Made by a program: the position numbers and the translations under genes
Part shown: one piece after another, positions 21,570-36,500 of the stretch
How positions within the stretch are numbered: the first letter of the stretch is position 1
Layout: each line of letters starts with the position of its first letter
Notes under the pieces: generated by a model
Databases searched by the model: none
Told to the model about the DNA's origin: nothing
Seen by the model: the letters and a program-made list of their open reading frames with translations, nothing else
Source of the DNA: Carya illinoinensis
Taxonomy: Eukaryota; Streptophyta; Magnoliopsida; Fagales; Juglandaceae
Length of the DNA: 64,000 nucleotides
Reading direction: 5' to 3'
NCBI RefSeq assembly: GCF_018687715.1
Contig: NC_056759.1
Span: 34,748,385-34,812,384, forward strand

Positions 21570-24500
21570 TCATGACGTTTTTACAGGTGCCGGATCTGAT
21601 TGAGAAAGCCCAGCATACATGTCTGCTATTGCTTTGGCAAAATATGCCTTTGCTTGAGGCCTCTTGATCTGCATCACAATTCATGTCAATACAGTGATAT
21701 ACTCTTACCTTCTCATTGTGCTTTGTTTGGAGCAAACAGAGCCGAGGAAAATTATGTAAAATATGTTCAATCTAATTTTCATTTGTCTTCAAATGGTGCA
21801 TTAGGGTTATCAGGGCTCGGAGGCTTTGGAGAGGAAAAGGAGCGAACTTCTTACCTTGAATGTTGGAGTGAGAAGGTCATTCTCCAAAGTGAAAGGTTCA
21901 TGCACCAAAGTTACAGCTTTTGCAAATTCGAAACCTCTCAGCTACAGTCATAAGAAATACATCAAAAAACAAGAACTTCAGAAACTAATCAGTGTTTCTC
22001 AACACAATTACCTACCTGAGCTTCCCTTCCAACATCATCCATTTCCGCCAGAACTGCAGCTCTCGCTCGTGGATCATTGCACAATTGTCCTAAATTTTCA
22101 AACTGAAGAAAGCAATAAGAGAAAACCATTCAAAATAGGAAAAAGAGTGAAAATTACATTGTTGACCAGCTTCATAAGGAAGCATAATAACTCTGGGCAC
22201 TTTACAGAAGTAATAATTAGTTATGAATCTGGCCTCCCACTCATATGTAAGCACTCATGCCAGCTGAAGTCAGCTTCTTGTACAAACAAACAGGGAAAAA
22301 ATATCCTCCTATAGAACAAATGCAGAATACCCATCGACATTGTTGCCCGATTATGGAAAGAGCGGGCCATGCAAACCTCAAAACATACTTTCTAAACCAA
22401 CTAAAAACTCAAATCCAGAGTTAGCTTGAAACTGAGTCAATAATATAAAATTATCATGCTGTGCATAATGCATAGTGATGAAAAGATATGGCACCGTATG
22501 GTGGGCTTCTACATGGCATTAAAAGGAGAAAGCAATGCGAGAATGAGTTTTACAGAGTCCACCACCTTGATGCCTTCTGATGCGGCCCAATCTTTCATTG
22601 CATCAGGGTCCACTGCAACAACAGCAACTAGACTCGAGTTCAGGCTATCACCTAAAAACAAATTTAAGCAGTTAACATAGAAATTAGAACATAGCTGAAG
22701 AGTATGATATACAAAGTAACATCCGTTTCCTTACCATATATGAAACATTGAGAAACAAATTTGCACTTGGCATATACGTTCTCAATCTTCTCTGGTGCTA
22801 TATATTCACCCTGTGCTAGCTTAAATATGTTTTTTTTCCTGTTATAAGTTGCAACAGAAATTCAACAGTATAAATTCAGAGTCTGTAAAATTGGCATACT
22901 ATAATGAAATGATTTCCAGTAGAAAACCCCCCATAAAAGGAGACGGGTCATTAGATGTATTTTTGTAAGGTTTGACTTGCCTCCAGGACATGGTCAAAGC
23001 CATTGGCCTAATTAGATGGATGCCTACAGAGATTTATTTTCTTCGTTCAGGAAAACAATAGGAAAATATAGGCTTTATTTCTTTAAGTTTGCCCATATTT
23101 ACCAGTGCAGAACTACAGGATGTTGATATTCGAAGGCAGAACTAGTTTATAGCTGATGGACGAAGCCATGCTACATATTTTTTTGTATCGTGCACATTTT
23201 TTCCAAGCATGCAGTTGGACTTGGATAATATTTTCTCACCAGCGCTTCATTCATGGCATATATTTTGTTGTTATTGTGAGAGAAACAGCTTATTCATTCA
23301 GTCATCCTAGTTACCAAAGTTCAAACTCCAATATGTGAGTATATGGATGCTTTCTACTGGCACGTGATCGATGTGATTTTTAGCATACATGACATGCAGG
23401 GAAGGGTATTTGCGCCGCATTGGGCATGATAGTGCATAGGTATTCAGTGAGGATGGAAGAAGAGTTGTGTTGTGTCTATTTTCCCCCATCCCCTACAAAA
23501 TTCAGTGCATAGGTATTCTTGAGAAGCCACGTGTAGCTGGTGGTAATTGTCTTTAATAGAAATGATCTAAGATGTAGTTCAAGAAATACTTATCAAATTC
23601 AACTGACAGTCATCGATATTCAGAAATATTCACCCAATCAGTGTCGGGTTTTTTTTTTTTTTTTCTTTCTTTTTTTCTTTTTTGTTTTAAATAACATGAT
23701 AAAGTACAGTAAAATTTACCTATCAATAATCTTAAGGCGGCCTCCAGGTAACCACAACCCAATGTCTCCTGTGTGCAGCCATCCATCACCATCAATTACC
23801 TCTCTCCTGATCAATCAACTCTACGGTCAGGTAGATTCAAGAAGTAATATTTTAGTGAAGTAAAGCAATTAACATATACAAGATGAGTACGTTTGGACTT
23901 CGTCTTTGAAGTAGCCTTGAAACACGATGGGACCCCTCACACAGATTTCACCTCGAGGATGAGGCTGATCTTCAGAGGTGTAGTTCATTTCAGGAACATC
24001 CACAAGTTTTATTTCTGGACGCAAAAAAGGGAAACAAAACTAAGCACAAAGCAAGGCAAACATACTGAAAAGGGAAAATCAGAATCTTGTAACCAGAAAC
24101 AGAAATCCAATCAAGTATGCATGTGCAACATAATTTTCTTGAAATAATTTGTCATAAGAACTTACCACAGGCAGGATTAGGGGACCCAACATGACCAGAT
24201 GAAGTGTCACTCTCGTCCATTATGCTTATTACACAAGAAGTCTCGGTCATACCATATCCTTCAATTACTTGACAGCCAAAGCACCTGTGATTTGCAGTTA
24301 TGTTCACCATGATAACATAATTGGTCCTTACTAACTTTTAAACAGAACCATTGTACATTTAAACTTCTACAGTGCATATCCAAAATAATCAACTTACACC
24401 CTCAAGAAGTCCAAGATATCAGGAGACAACGGTGAAGCACCCGATCCCATAAAACGAACTTGGCCTCCAAGCTTTTCCTTTATTTTGTTGAATACCAATC

Positions 24501-27500
24501 TGTCCCAAATTGGTGATGGGTTCTGGCCTGAAATTATTGTATGCTTGAATCAAGAAAAGACTCTAACGGCAGTAAGCCAGTTCACATTAGTGAAATTATG
24601 TAGTACAGCCTGTGGGAACTCTCTTGGACTGGGATTTTACAATTCTTTTCTTGCATGGTATTATGGTGGGTGGCAAGAGAGTCCATACAAGGATTCCTGA
24701 AAGTGTGAGGATGGTCTAATTTTAGCACACATACCACTCATTATGGCTTGCTTCTTGGAGTTGTAGGCAACTCTAAATATTCTCTCCCTTAGCATTCCAG
24801 AAGCTGTTACGGCATTTATAATTCTGTCAAAATAAACTGAATCAGACCTGATGGAGTCAAAATAAAATAACAATAAAATGAGTATTAAGCAGGACACAAT
24901 AATGATTACCCAGCATATATTCGATTATATAAACGGGGAACGCTGCAAAATATTGTTGGTCTAAGAGACGACAAGTCATCCAACAGTTTCAAATTATCCT
25001 GAAAATAAGGACAGTCATTCATAAAGCTTTTACAAAGAAAACATATGAACATTCTTTAAACTTGTTCAAAAGCCTATAATATCCTACATCAGGGGAAATT
25101 GGCTATCTATTGAGGACGCATAGCACTGAGAACTTTCTGTTTGAAAATGAATAAACTTTTGTACAACCATCAGAGCACATTACATTCCTTGAGGAATCTA
25201 TGCGGAACAAAGCTATGCTGTTATTTTATATTTACATATCCCCTTGCTAGATTTAGTTTGGTTATCTCCAGTTAATGTGAACATTATCCTTTGCTTTATG
25301 GTCATAAGAACAGGAACTACTAATGTGTCATACTACCTCAGCACTAGGGTTGTAATACATGAAATGCACTAAAAATAGGGTGCCTTTACACTAGTTGAAT
25401 ACGAAAATACTGAGAAGTCATTTTCCTTTTGCTGGGTAAGAAATGCAATAAGACTTTTATTAATTCAATATAATGCATCACGTACCCCTTGGTAGAAACC
25501 AATAGCAACGCCATAGTACACTGAGACAACTTGGTTTGTTCGTTCATATATGTGTGCTAAAGGAAGATATGACATGTAACTGAGAAAAGAAACATATAAA
25601 TGAAAAATAATTTGGAGAATTGATAAATTAAAGTAACTTTAAAATTGGTGGTATCTGCAACCAAGTGTAGAACTCACACATCAGAGGGGTAGAATTTGAT
25701 CACATGACAAAACCCAGCAGCACTTGAAATTAGATTTCTGTGTGTCAGTACAACTCCCTGTCCAGAAGGATAAAGTATAAGAAAAGTAGCAAAAAAAGCA
25801 CACAAAAATGTCATTTGTCACATGATAAAAGTGTAGGTGATAAAATAACACAAAAGGCGCTTTGGCCACAATTGAGAGCAAAAGTTCGCATACAACAAAT
25901 GTGCCACCTTTGGTGTTCCAGTAGTACCACTAGTATAGCATATGGTTGCAATATCTTCAGGCTTGGGAGGGCAGAAAGGCTGCAGACCACTGCGGCCCTA
26001 AAAGAAAACCATCTATAAGGTGATGAAGCATACAAAATTCTTCACAAAAAATATTCACAATCTGTCAGGAAAAGATTTGGAATCTTTGTTTTTCATTTCA
26101 GATCAATGATACTAGTTATAGACTGTGAATGGAAATGAGGTAAAAGCTTAGCAAGTTATAGTATTTTGTTCACATACAGACATTCATATAGGATCAAAAG
26201 AATCAAGAAATATACAGAAGATGCCATGTGATGGAGTAAAGCCAAAAACTCCCACAATTATAACACAGCCAATTTAGTTGTGTTCAACATGAAAAGTGCC
26301 AAGTTGAATAAATGGCTATTCATGTTGGAGTTTTCCAAGATTTGGGCTTACTATCCAATAATGAATAAATGTCGCAATTCAAAAGAACTTTGAGCATACA
26401 GTTCCCTTTACCCAGGCCATGAGTATACTAGTAGCCTCAGAATACCAGAATATTATACATAAAATCCAGTTTTACCTGACTGATTAGTTTTAGATATGAT
26501 ATAACCTTCACTCCAGATGCTGGTGGAAGAGAAGGTAAGTATTCATCTATGCCTCCCACGACCTATGTCATGATGGATGCAGGGAAAAACAAATAAAAAA
26601 CTTGTTGACAATCATCAAAAATTCTTTTTTAACTTTTTTTAAAAGAAAATATTGCCATGAGATTTTAGGGGTACTAACCACTATAAGATGTACAGATGGA
26701 ATCTCAGATAAGAAGCTCAACAACTGCAAGTTCCAGAGAAAGGATATAAATTATGTTGCCGATTGGGAATCAAAACGAATAACTGAGATACAAACAAAAA
26801 CAAGAAGCAAAATGAATCTGAAAAGGGATTCGAGTTCCAAAGAGATAATTGAAAATCGAAGCCCATAAAAAAGCAACAGCTTAATGAACTTCAAATTAGC
26901 AGTAACATCTGTTATATAGCGAAAAGGGATACCATACTATCATCATCCAATGGTGATAAATGTGCCATATCTTACATAGTGGGATGAAAGTGGAATGGGA
27001 GTGTGATGTAAGCATTACTCAAAAAATAATCTATGAGATCAAATTGAAATATATAGGGTGCAATATTGGATTTAGAAGACAACAGATTTTGGAACATGAC
27101 AATTTAATAAACCCATCCATAGGTATAGTTTCCCTAACATATAAGCAAAGCTTAAAGAAGAGAAGATCAATCTCACACTGTTCAACGTCTCGGGTACACA
27201 AAAAATGGCCTGTAGGTCTGCATGATTGACAACATACTTGACAGCTTCTGGACCTGCACAAAGAAAAACACAGTCAGAATAGGATGAACAAAGTTGGATG
27301 ATATGTTTAGACAATTAGATGCGTACCAAGAGTGTCATAAAGGGGAACCGAGACATATGAATAAGCTGAGCAAGCATGATCCACGATCAGCCACTCTGGT
27401 CTATTTATCAAATAAAGTCCAATACAAGCTTCCTGTTCCATGAGAGACCAAATGCTGCAATCATATTTGCAGTCCTATAAATTATGTGAGATGATGACTT

Positions 27501-29571
27501 CTAGCTGAGTATGCAACAAAGGGATCGCTAACATTTCTCTCTGTTTTTCTGTTCAGATTGAATGCTCCAATTCTGAGAAAGATAAACACAACTTATGGAT
27601 GTCATACGGGCCCATGACCACGAATGCCACACAGATAGCACTGAATGTTGTAAATCCACATGATGTATCTAGCTGATTCTAAACTGAACCCATCCAATTC
27701 AGATAAAGAGTTGAAGATTATCGCAGTCCAAATAACAATTATGAGCTTATCCAATTGTAACTATGCTGAAGAAAATAGTATAATTAAAAATTGAGAATCT
27801 TTTCTCTCTAAGAGTGACTCACTTCCCGTAACCCACAATGCCATAGGCCAGAACCTATTGCTTCGCGAGCAGTTGCTGCTTCCCCATAAGTCATCCACTT
27901 GTACCTTCAGTTGTGAAGAACATGTCAGACAATGCTATGTGGAGAATGCAAACTTAATCAACCTGAGATACATGCTAAAGTAATTGATAACTAACTTACT
28001 CTCCAACAGTACCATCTACCCGAATTCGCGTACCCAAATACTTGTAATCACAGAAAGTTTCAACAGCATGCCTGTTTTCACAACATTTTGAACAATATCT
28101 TATCTGTCCCTTTTAATAATAAATTTAGGCTAAAGCAAAAACGTCCAAGTACATGTAGTTGCCATCATTATCTTAAAAGCAAAATGTGTAAACAAAAAAG
28201 AAAGAAAAACTCATTTAGGAGTTAGAACCCTCACACAAAGTTATCATGCAACGTCCCAATTTCAGGATGGTCAGGGAATCTACTTACGAGCTTCAAAGGA
28301 GAACACGCTGATCTGCAACCCAAAAGTAACAAAGTTACATATTATCAGAGGAAAAAATGAAAGAAAGAGCAGCGTACATATGAGTAACCAGCTGAAGTAA
28401 AAACACCAACAAGCATACCTATACACATTCCACTTGCCTGTTTGCAACTTTTCTGGAAGAACTACACTATACCCCTGGCCTGCTCAGAATTGAATACAAA
28501 CACTTTGATGCACGAGAACAAAAAATTAATGACACTGAAATTCAAACATGAGGACAAAAAGAGAAGTTGACAAATTTTATGAAGTCATATTGAGTAACAC
28601 TAGTTCCATTCAGCCAAATGTGTAGGATTTTAATTTCAATAATTACAAAGCAATAAAAAGATCCAAGATTTGTATTCCTTCAGCTAAAAAGGCATGATAA
28701 AAGCGTGATTAAACTGCCAATGAGCTCTAGGTGAAACTTCACTTTGCTTCCTTGTGAGAACAAACGATGGCGAGGTTATGGGTCCACAACTTATTGGGAG
28801 TGTGTAAGTTACCAGTAATTGAAAAAATAAAAAGGAAAGCAAGATTAATCAACTAATTTTTAAATGCATCAAAAACTCAATTTAAGAAGTGGAAAAGGCA
28901 TTGTTCTTTCGATGAAAAACAGAGGAATAAAGAAAACAAAAGCTTAGAGAAACTCGAATTCTGTTGTTGAAAACTCAGAAAACAGAACAATATGCTAGTC
29001 CGTGATAATAGTTCACTAGAAAAGAACAAAAAGATCTTAGAAACTACAGGTAGGTTGTGAAACTATAGATCAGCCACGGAAAAGAAAAAAATAACTAATT
29101 TTCTCCTTACTCTCAAAGACGAAAACGCATTTTAACACTATAAAAGAGAACAATCAAAACAACGATTTTTCATTGTTTTCGCTGCAAATCAGTTATTGGA
29201 AACAGCTAGCTTGTGCAAGATCTTTAGTCTTCCAGAGCTACGGAAAAACGTGGCCGAAAAATCACAATCACAAGCTTACAGAAGCTATGAAACACCGCAG
29301 CCAGAATTTCTACCACAGCTCCAAAGTTCATCTGATCACATTGAGCTTCCATAGCTCAACTGTTGATTCGCTTGAAACGCATAAGCACTACATAGAAATC
29401 TAAATTCACACACACACAAATATATGGATATAGAAAAGGGGGAGTACCTTGAACGAACTTTCCAGCAGTGAAGTTCGGTTGAACAAGGGAGTGAGGATCA
29501 TTGGAGGTGGGGTAAGCGGGGAGAAGGTGGCATTGGACGGCATGGAGGCGACGCCGTGCCTGTGATTCCAT
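21570..29571 (-). CDS. LACS6: Peroxisomal long-chain acyl-CoA synthetase, LACS6-like
   Basis: Activates long-chain fatty acids to acyl-CoA with ATP for peroxisomal beta-oxidation. Exons in gene order: 29571-29448, 28479-28419, 28312-28235, 28071-28000, 27904-27823, 27432-27327, 27253-27177, 26723-26679, 26562-26476, 25997-25908, 25757-25678, 25579-25486, 24998-24910, 24823-24735, 24527-24398, 24284-24166, 24014-23891, 23806-23720, 22838-22735, 22651-22566, 22102-22016, 21941-21855, 21668-21570. All phases join, giving 698 aa against about 700 for Arabidopsis LACS6/7. The start at MESQARRR is chosen because it puts a perfect PTS2 (R-L-x5-H-L, residues 8-16) at the N terminus; an upstream in-frame Met would bury it. 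The AMP-binding signature [10 protein letters not shown] (265-274), GYGMTETS and the hinge GWLHTGDIG followed by DRKKN are intact. The C terminus ends KTS, not the SKL of LACS7, hence the LACS6 call. The CDS is complete. Confidence 0.93.
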
Positions 29572-30539
29572 GGGAATAAAGATTTCCTCGCGGAGATATT
29601 TTCTCGGAAAATCAGAGGGTGGGAAAGTTGGTTGATGATTGATCCTTCTTTCGTGCCTTTTTATGTTGCTTTCCGGGGAAAGTGAAAGAGGGGGCACGCC
29701 GCACGCTTTTTAATGCCTGATGTTGACATCAACATCAGTTTACCGCCCACTAGTATTCGGCTCAGAAAAATAGGTTGCGTTAGAGATGAGCTTGAGTCGC
29801 TCCTTCTGACCCCTTCTGACCGTCATGGGCCTTCAAAGTTTCAATTGATGGATGTCCGGCTATATTGAGCATGAGTTTTACCAGATAAATCCACAAGGAC
29901 AATCCTTTTCTCTTAAAAAAAAAAAAATCATATTTTTACTGGTGTCCACACCTCCGACAATAAAGATTTTGTGAAGAACGTATCTTTCGTAGCAACCGAT
30001 CATAAGCAGAAGACCTCGTCTCACGCCACCATGTAAATGCCAGATGTGGCTTGAGGAAAAATTCTAAACATAAGGCCATTTACCACATATTATATATTTT
30101 TATAATTTTTTTATCAAATATTTGATATATAGATAATAAGTAGAAAAATTTAATTAATTTTAAAAAAATAAATTTTAAAAAAAATAAATTTAAAAAAAAA
30201 TGTGTAATGTATAAAACCTATGAATAACAAAACTCGTGGCTTGAAGCCTTGGGTAAGAAACGATGCGCATAGAAAAATCTTTTTTATAAGCCAATGACAC
30301 TTGATTAAATATTTATAGGATAAATTTAATTTTTAAAAAAATTAAATTTTGAATCTAGACAATGTACCTTGTACATCGATTTGATAATAAAATAATTTAT
30401 GCTACCCTCTTATGGTTTTAGACATTTTAATTGGAGGTAATCATGATAGTTAGTGGTCAGGTGTTGGAACTAAAAATCTACTTCTCACTTTTCTTTCCCT
30501 CAAAGGAGTAACTATTCATTAATAATTAGAGTCATACTA
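29572..30539. other. LACS6 upstream region
   Basis: Contains the presumed 5' UTR and promoter of LACS6 (leftwards), then AT-rich DNA up to the 3' end of a LINE near 30540. Poly(A) and AT-rich stretches occur at 29915-29930 and 30090-30200. I see no coding exon. Confidence 0.5.
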
Positions 30540-33500
30540 CAAGCATTAATTATACATAAGAATGTGAGTCTTTTTCACTGTAAAAATCTAATAAATATGG
30601 ACGAATCATAATTAAGGATATGCTTCCAGTTGTATTATCAGATGCTGCCCATTGTGTAATTGCATGTGCGCATCGATTCTGAGATCGATGTATTTTAACA
30701 GCTTTCCAGGATTCAAACTTGCTCAACATTAATCTTGTGTCCCTAATGATGCCTTCTGCAATCCAGTCTTGAGGTTTTGTTGCTTCCTTTAAAGTTGCTA
30801 TAGTTCTTTGTGAGTCTCCTTCCACTCTGATATTTTTCAATTATTTACATTATGCTTCTTTCACTCCTATTTATGCTATGATGGCTTCCCCTTGGTTTGG
30901 GTTGCAGCTCATTGAGTATTCAGCTACTATGAATGACATATCTTTGCTATGTGATATGCATATTGCAATTGAAGTACTACCATTTGCCCTAACTACCACA
31001 TCAAAGATTATTGACATTTTTTCTAGGGAAGGAGAGTCCATTTGGTTTTTTGGTCTTGTGCTTTCTAGTCCCAAGTGCTTTTCTGGTTGACTCTTAAGAC
31101 AAATTGACCTATAGAAAGACTTTTGGAATTGTGAACAATTTAGTTTTTATAGAACCAAAGGTTATCCATAGCTATCACTGCAAATAAATTGAAATTTATA
31201 GATACCAGCTTTGACAATTTGGAGTTTAGTCACGGAGTCAAGGATACACAAAATCCAACTGTTAACATCTTGCCATCTAAGTGATGAGATGTGTGAGAGG
31301 TCAGGGGGATTGTCTCCATAGAACTCTAGAGTATGGGCACTCTAAAAAGAAATGGAAAATGGTTTCTTCTGTAGAGTTACAAACAAGACAAGCTAAAGGC
31401 TCTGCATGATGAGAGATGAAATTAATAATAAGGGATTTTGTTGAAAGGATATTGTTAAAGACTTTCCAAATGAAGAGCTTGAGTCTATCTTGAATTTTCA
31501 GGGCCCACATTTTTTTCCAGACCACAGGAGGAATATTGTTGTTTTCATGGTCAACAAGTGCAAAGTAAGTAGATTTGATAGAGAATTTTCCTAAGGAGTG
31601 GTGAAGCCATTTAAGATTCTCCCTAATATTATGGAATTGAAGTTGGGCAAGGGATTTTTTTTCAATTTATTTGACCGTAGTCTGATTGAAAAGGTCATTT
31701 AAAAGGAGGGAGTTCCACCTTCTGGGTTCCTCAAGGATTAATTTGGAAACTTTTAATTGTGGGTCTCAAATGATGTCAGGAGAGAGTGGGTTTGGGATTA
31801 GGGGGGATAAGTAGGGTATCCAAAGGTCAATTCAGGTTTTTGTGCTAACTCCATTATTAATCTGCATACATAAGCTAGAGGCTAAAAGGTCACTTTGTTT
31901 GAGTAGGCCTTTCCAGAAGGCGAAGTCAACTTATTTCATAGAAATGTTCAACCAGGAAGCTTGTTTCACATATTTATCAATAATGATATTCTTCCACAAG
32001 CTAGAATCACTGCCGAGAAGATTCCATCCTAGCTTAGAGAGAAGGGTATGGTTAAAGTTAGAGGTCAATCTAATCCCTAAGCCTCTCATTTGGTTTGGTT
32101 TGGGTGTTGAGAAGTGTTGTAAATAGTAATGAAAAAGTAGGTGACAAGTAGTAAAAAATACTAAATAGTAATAAAAAGTAATTAATAATAATAAAAAGTA
32201 TGTGAAAAGTAATAATAAAATAATAAATAGTAGTGAAATATGTTGAGAAGACTTAAGGTACTTTCAGTACCCTAACACAAATGCCCAATGGATTTCTAAG
32301 ACTTTGGAGTGAAATTATGAGTTTTTTTTTTTTAATCAAAGCCCCACCAGAACCTTATGAAAGATCTGTCAATCTCGTGAGAGATTTTCTTCAGAATCAT
32401 CATGCTAAACATCATATAGGTTGGGATGGCACTTGCAACAGACTTTATCAACATTGTTCTACTTGCTTGGGATAAGAGTTTTAATTTCCAGGTAAAAGCT
32501 TTTTTTGAATTTCCTCCAGGATATCCTTATAGTTATTCCTGACATATCTATCAGAACTTAAAAGAAGACCCAGATATTTAAGCCTAGAGGGGGTTTTGAA
32601 ATCAAGAATCTCTTTGATGGATCTATTGTCTGGAATTGAAGAATTTCTGCTGAATTGGATAGAAGATTTGGATCTGATGATCTTTTGACCAAACCAAGAT
32701 GAATTTTTATCCGGGTAGCTTAGAAGAGATTTTGCATTTTGGGTAAAGGCTTTACTGAAGATAATCAGGCCATCAGGGAAGAGCAAGTGAGTTATAGAGG
32801 GCCCATTCCTACTAATTCTAATACCCTGGAGATTACCGGCCCAAGTTTTCTTCTCTGTTGATGAGTCTAGATAATGCTTCAATTCCTAGGATAAATAAGA
32901 AGGCAGAAATGGGATCTCTCTGTCTTAATCCTCTAGAGGGGCTAAACTTCCCTACTGGCTCTCCATTTATAACGACAGAGAAGGAGACCGTAGTGATGCA
33001 TTCTTCTATCCGCTTAATCCATTTGGGGTGAAATCCTAGGCATTTAAGGATATTCAAGAGAAAACTCCATTCCATAAAGTCAAAAGCCTTTTTCATATTA
33101 ATATTGATAGCCATAATACCTTTTCTCCCCTCTTCTTTTTAATATGATGAAAGATTTCCTGGGCTATAATAGTATTTTTCTGGATAATCTTGCCAGGGAT
33201 GAAAGTAGATTGTGAAGAACCCTTTTAAGTTTGTTGGCCAAAATTTTTGCAATCGCCTTATAACAAACATTTGTAAGACTGTTCGGTCTATATTGGTGAA
33301 CCGTACTTGGAGAGTCAATCTTTGGGATGAGGACAATGTGAGTAAGGTTGAGCTCTTTGATGCCCTGACCAATGGTAAAAAAACATTTTGATGACTCTGT
33401 TAAAAGTGTCATTTACAATGTCCCAATATGATCTGTAGAAGAAGCCAGTAAAACCATTCAGACTAGGGGTCTTGGAAGAAGCTATTTGTTTAAGAGTGGA

Positions 33501-36500
33501 AAGAATTTTATTGTCATCAGGAATTTTACAGAGGTCAACTTTATCTTGAGCAGAGATTTTATGAGGGAAGAGGCCTTCAAAATCATTAAGGAATTGTGGG
33601 TCAGAGGATTTGTATATATTTTGGAAGTGCTCCAAAAACATATTCTGAATGACAGAAGGGTCTTGTTCCCATTAGTTCGAATGATTCTTGAGGCTGTGGA
33701 TGGTATTTATCCCTTTTCTAATGGTAGAGGTCATGTGAAAGAATTTTGTATTTAGGTTAGTGATTGTGAGCCATTGGAGCCTAGATTTTTGTTTCTAAAG
33801 AATCTCTTCTCTTTTGAGTTGCTCATTGAGACAGTTTATCATATTGGTTTCAAGAGTTAGAGAGGAATCATAAGGAGTTTGATTTTGAACAGTGATAAGT
33901 TGCTGATTCATGTCTCTAATTCTAGATTAAATATGGCCAAAGTGTTGCCTATTCCAAATCTTTAAGGCTTTCTCAACAACATTTAGTTTTTGGATAAGAA
34001 TGAAATTTGAAGAACCTTCTATGAATTTGTCCCAAGCTTTTACAACAACTGAAAAACTAGTAGAGTCACGTACCCAAAATTCCTCAAATTTGAAAGGTCT
34101 TGGGACTTTCTTGGTTCCTATGATATGTAAGAGTAGTGGTGCATGGTTCGAAGAGTGAATAGGCATGTGAAGAAGTTTTGCATCCGGAAAGAGGACAGTC
34201 CATTTAGTATTAGCAACATCTATTTCTATTCTCTCCCTAATGTGGTGTTTGCCATATCTTTTGTTAGACCAAGTGAATTTGGGACCAGAGAAACCTAATT
34301 CCACCAGACCATTCTGGTTCATAAAGAGCCTCAGACCATAAGGATAAGAGGATGAAGCAAAGGACTTTCCACCAATTAATTGAGGACTTGATTAAAATCT
34401 CCTAGACCTAGAATGGGACTAGAAAATTTAGAGGCCGAGTTGTTTATCAAATTACAGAAAATCATTTTTTTGATTATGCTCAGCAAGGCAATAAACAAAT
34501 ATGAGTAACCATGGTATATGCACAGGGTTAGAGTACACCATAAAAGCCATAACATTAGTAGATGTATACACAGGTTCCATGTCTAGACCTGGATGCCACA
34601 TGCACAAAAGGCCCTCCCATTTCTTCAGGGGAGGAACATGCAGGAAAAGCGAAAAATTTAGACTATTCACAACACCATTTATTTTTACATCAGCCAAAAG
34701 AGTTTCTTCTAGGAAAACAATGTCAGGTTGGTGGGACCTGATCTGAACCCTTAAAGAACGCATTGCAAAGTGTCGGGTAATCCCTCAACAGTTCTAGCAT
34801 AGCATCCTCATATCTTATTTGGTGTTAGATTTGGCTCTACCACCTTTGCCATTTCAACATGTGATTTTGGACTAAGGGATTGAGTATTATCGTCTGAGTC
34901 TGAGGCTATTACAGGATTAACCTAAGTGGTTTGAGCTAGAAGTGCTTCTTGCGAGCTCTTCTTGTTGGAATGAGATTTCTTGAATTTTTTTTGTTGCGTT
35001 CAAAAGTGTTGCCAGGGAGTCATTTTCATCTGAATCTTGTCCAAATGCAAGGTTTTTTTTATTATTTTATTTATTTATTTATTTATTTATTATGGTGGTA
35101 CAGGATTGCTTGTTGGCCAACCTCTTCTTCGGTGACAATCCAACCTCTATGTGAACTATTCCTCTCTTTTTCTGGTTTGACTGAGTTTCTGTTAGGATGT
35201 TGTAGTTTGCTGGGAAGCTGCTACGTGGGGAGGGTGGGTTATTTGCACTCAATAGTTGGGTCGATACAGGGGTTGCAGGCAAGAGGTGAGGACGAATGGT
35301 GGATTCAATTGAGTAAATTGGGAGAGTGATGGGTGGCACAAGTTCTGGTAGGTCCATGTAATGGTGAGAGTCTATGTAGTGTGTAGGGTCAGCAGGCTGG
35401 GTTGGGTCTGAGGGTTGTGTCGGTTTAAAGGGTGGGTTGGTGTACTAAGTTGGGTCACCATTGTGGGCTGGGTCGGTGTAATTGTCTTGGGCTGGGTCAG
35501 TGAAATGTGTTGAAATGGGAAGAAAGCAGAGTTAGTTTTTTTTTTTTTCCAAGGTGAGTAGGCTAGAAATTTAGGTGGGCCAGAGATGATTTTGATGGGG
35601 TTTAGGTCGTTGATAGGTTAGTCTTTTTGTTTAATTGATAAATAAATTTTTGATAAACCAGTGGGCCCATGATAATAGAACTAAGTACATTTGGATCTGT
35701 TGTTGAAGAACTAAAAGTGGAGATTTCGGAAGGGATTTGGTCAACAATTAGTGTGGTGAATCTCTGATGCGAATCCTACAGGGAACAATGATTAATTGGA
35801 GAAGTGACTAATGGAGGGTGGGATTCATGTGTGATTTCAGACTGATAGGAGAATGCATTGTTGGCAATGAATGAAGCCATCGTTTATTAGTTGGCCACTG
35901 TTCATCATTTTCCTTTTACTTCTCTGTGAAATTTTCTGGACATTGACTCATGATCCCTATAGTTTCTCTTGGTCCCGACCACTGGGTGCTTGAAAAAGGT
36001 GGATAGATTTGGTCTGTTTTTCTGCTAAGTTAATGCATGGACCCAATTCCCTGTACATTTTTTCTTTTCCCTTTCCTTTATGTAGTCTTGCGTCGGGTTG
36101 GGTCTAGACATGTTTAGCATCAACATTTTCTCTAATTTGGACAGGAGGTAATGAGATTCTTTGAGGGAGTTGAGCCTTCACTTGTTGGTCTTCATTTTCT
36201 CTAATACAAACTGGAGGCATCGGGATGCTTGGAGGAGTCTGGTTTTCCATTTCAAGCTGACTTGCAGTAGCTCACTGGGTTCCTATGTGCTGATCATTAC
36301 CTATGAGAGTGTTGTTCTCAACTTTCATCCATGGCCTATATTGGGATATTTTGGGTATGACTGTGAAGGTTGGATAGACTTGTGCTAGATGTTCCAAACA
36401 TCAACATGCATAGCAAAAATCAGAGAGTCTTTCATATTTGATGATAATTTTTTTCATCTCCTTATTTGGCCTTGCTAGATCAAAGCCTTCTAGGAGAGGT

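Noticed and set aside
29356..29697. LACS start at an upstream in-frame Met (MPPLSLSPES)
   Set aside because: It would bury the PTS2 about 42 residues inside; family members begin close to the PTS2. The sequence upstream is read as 5' UTR.
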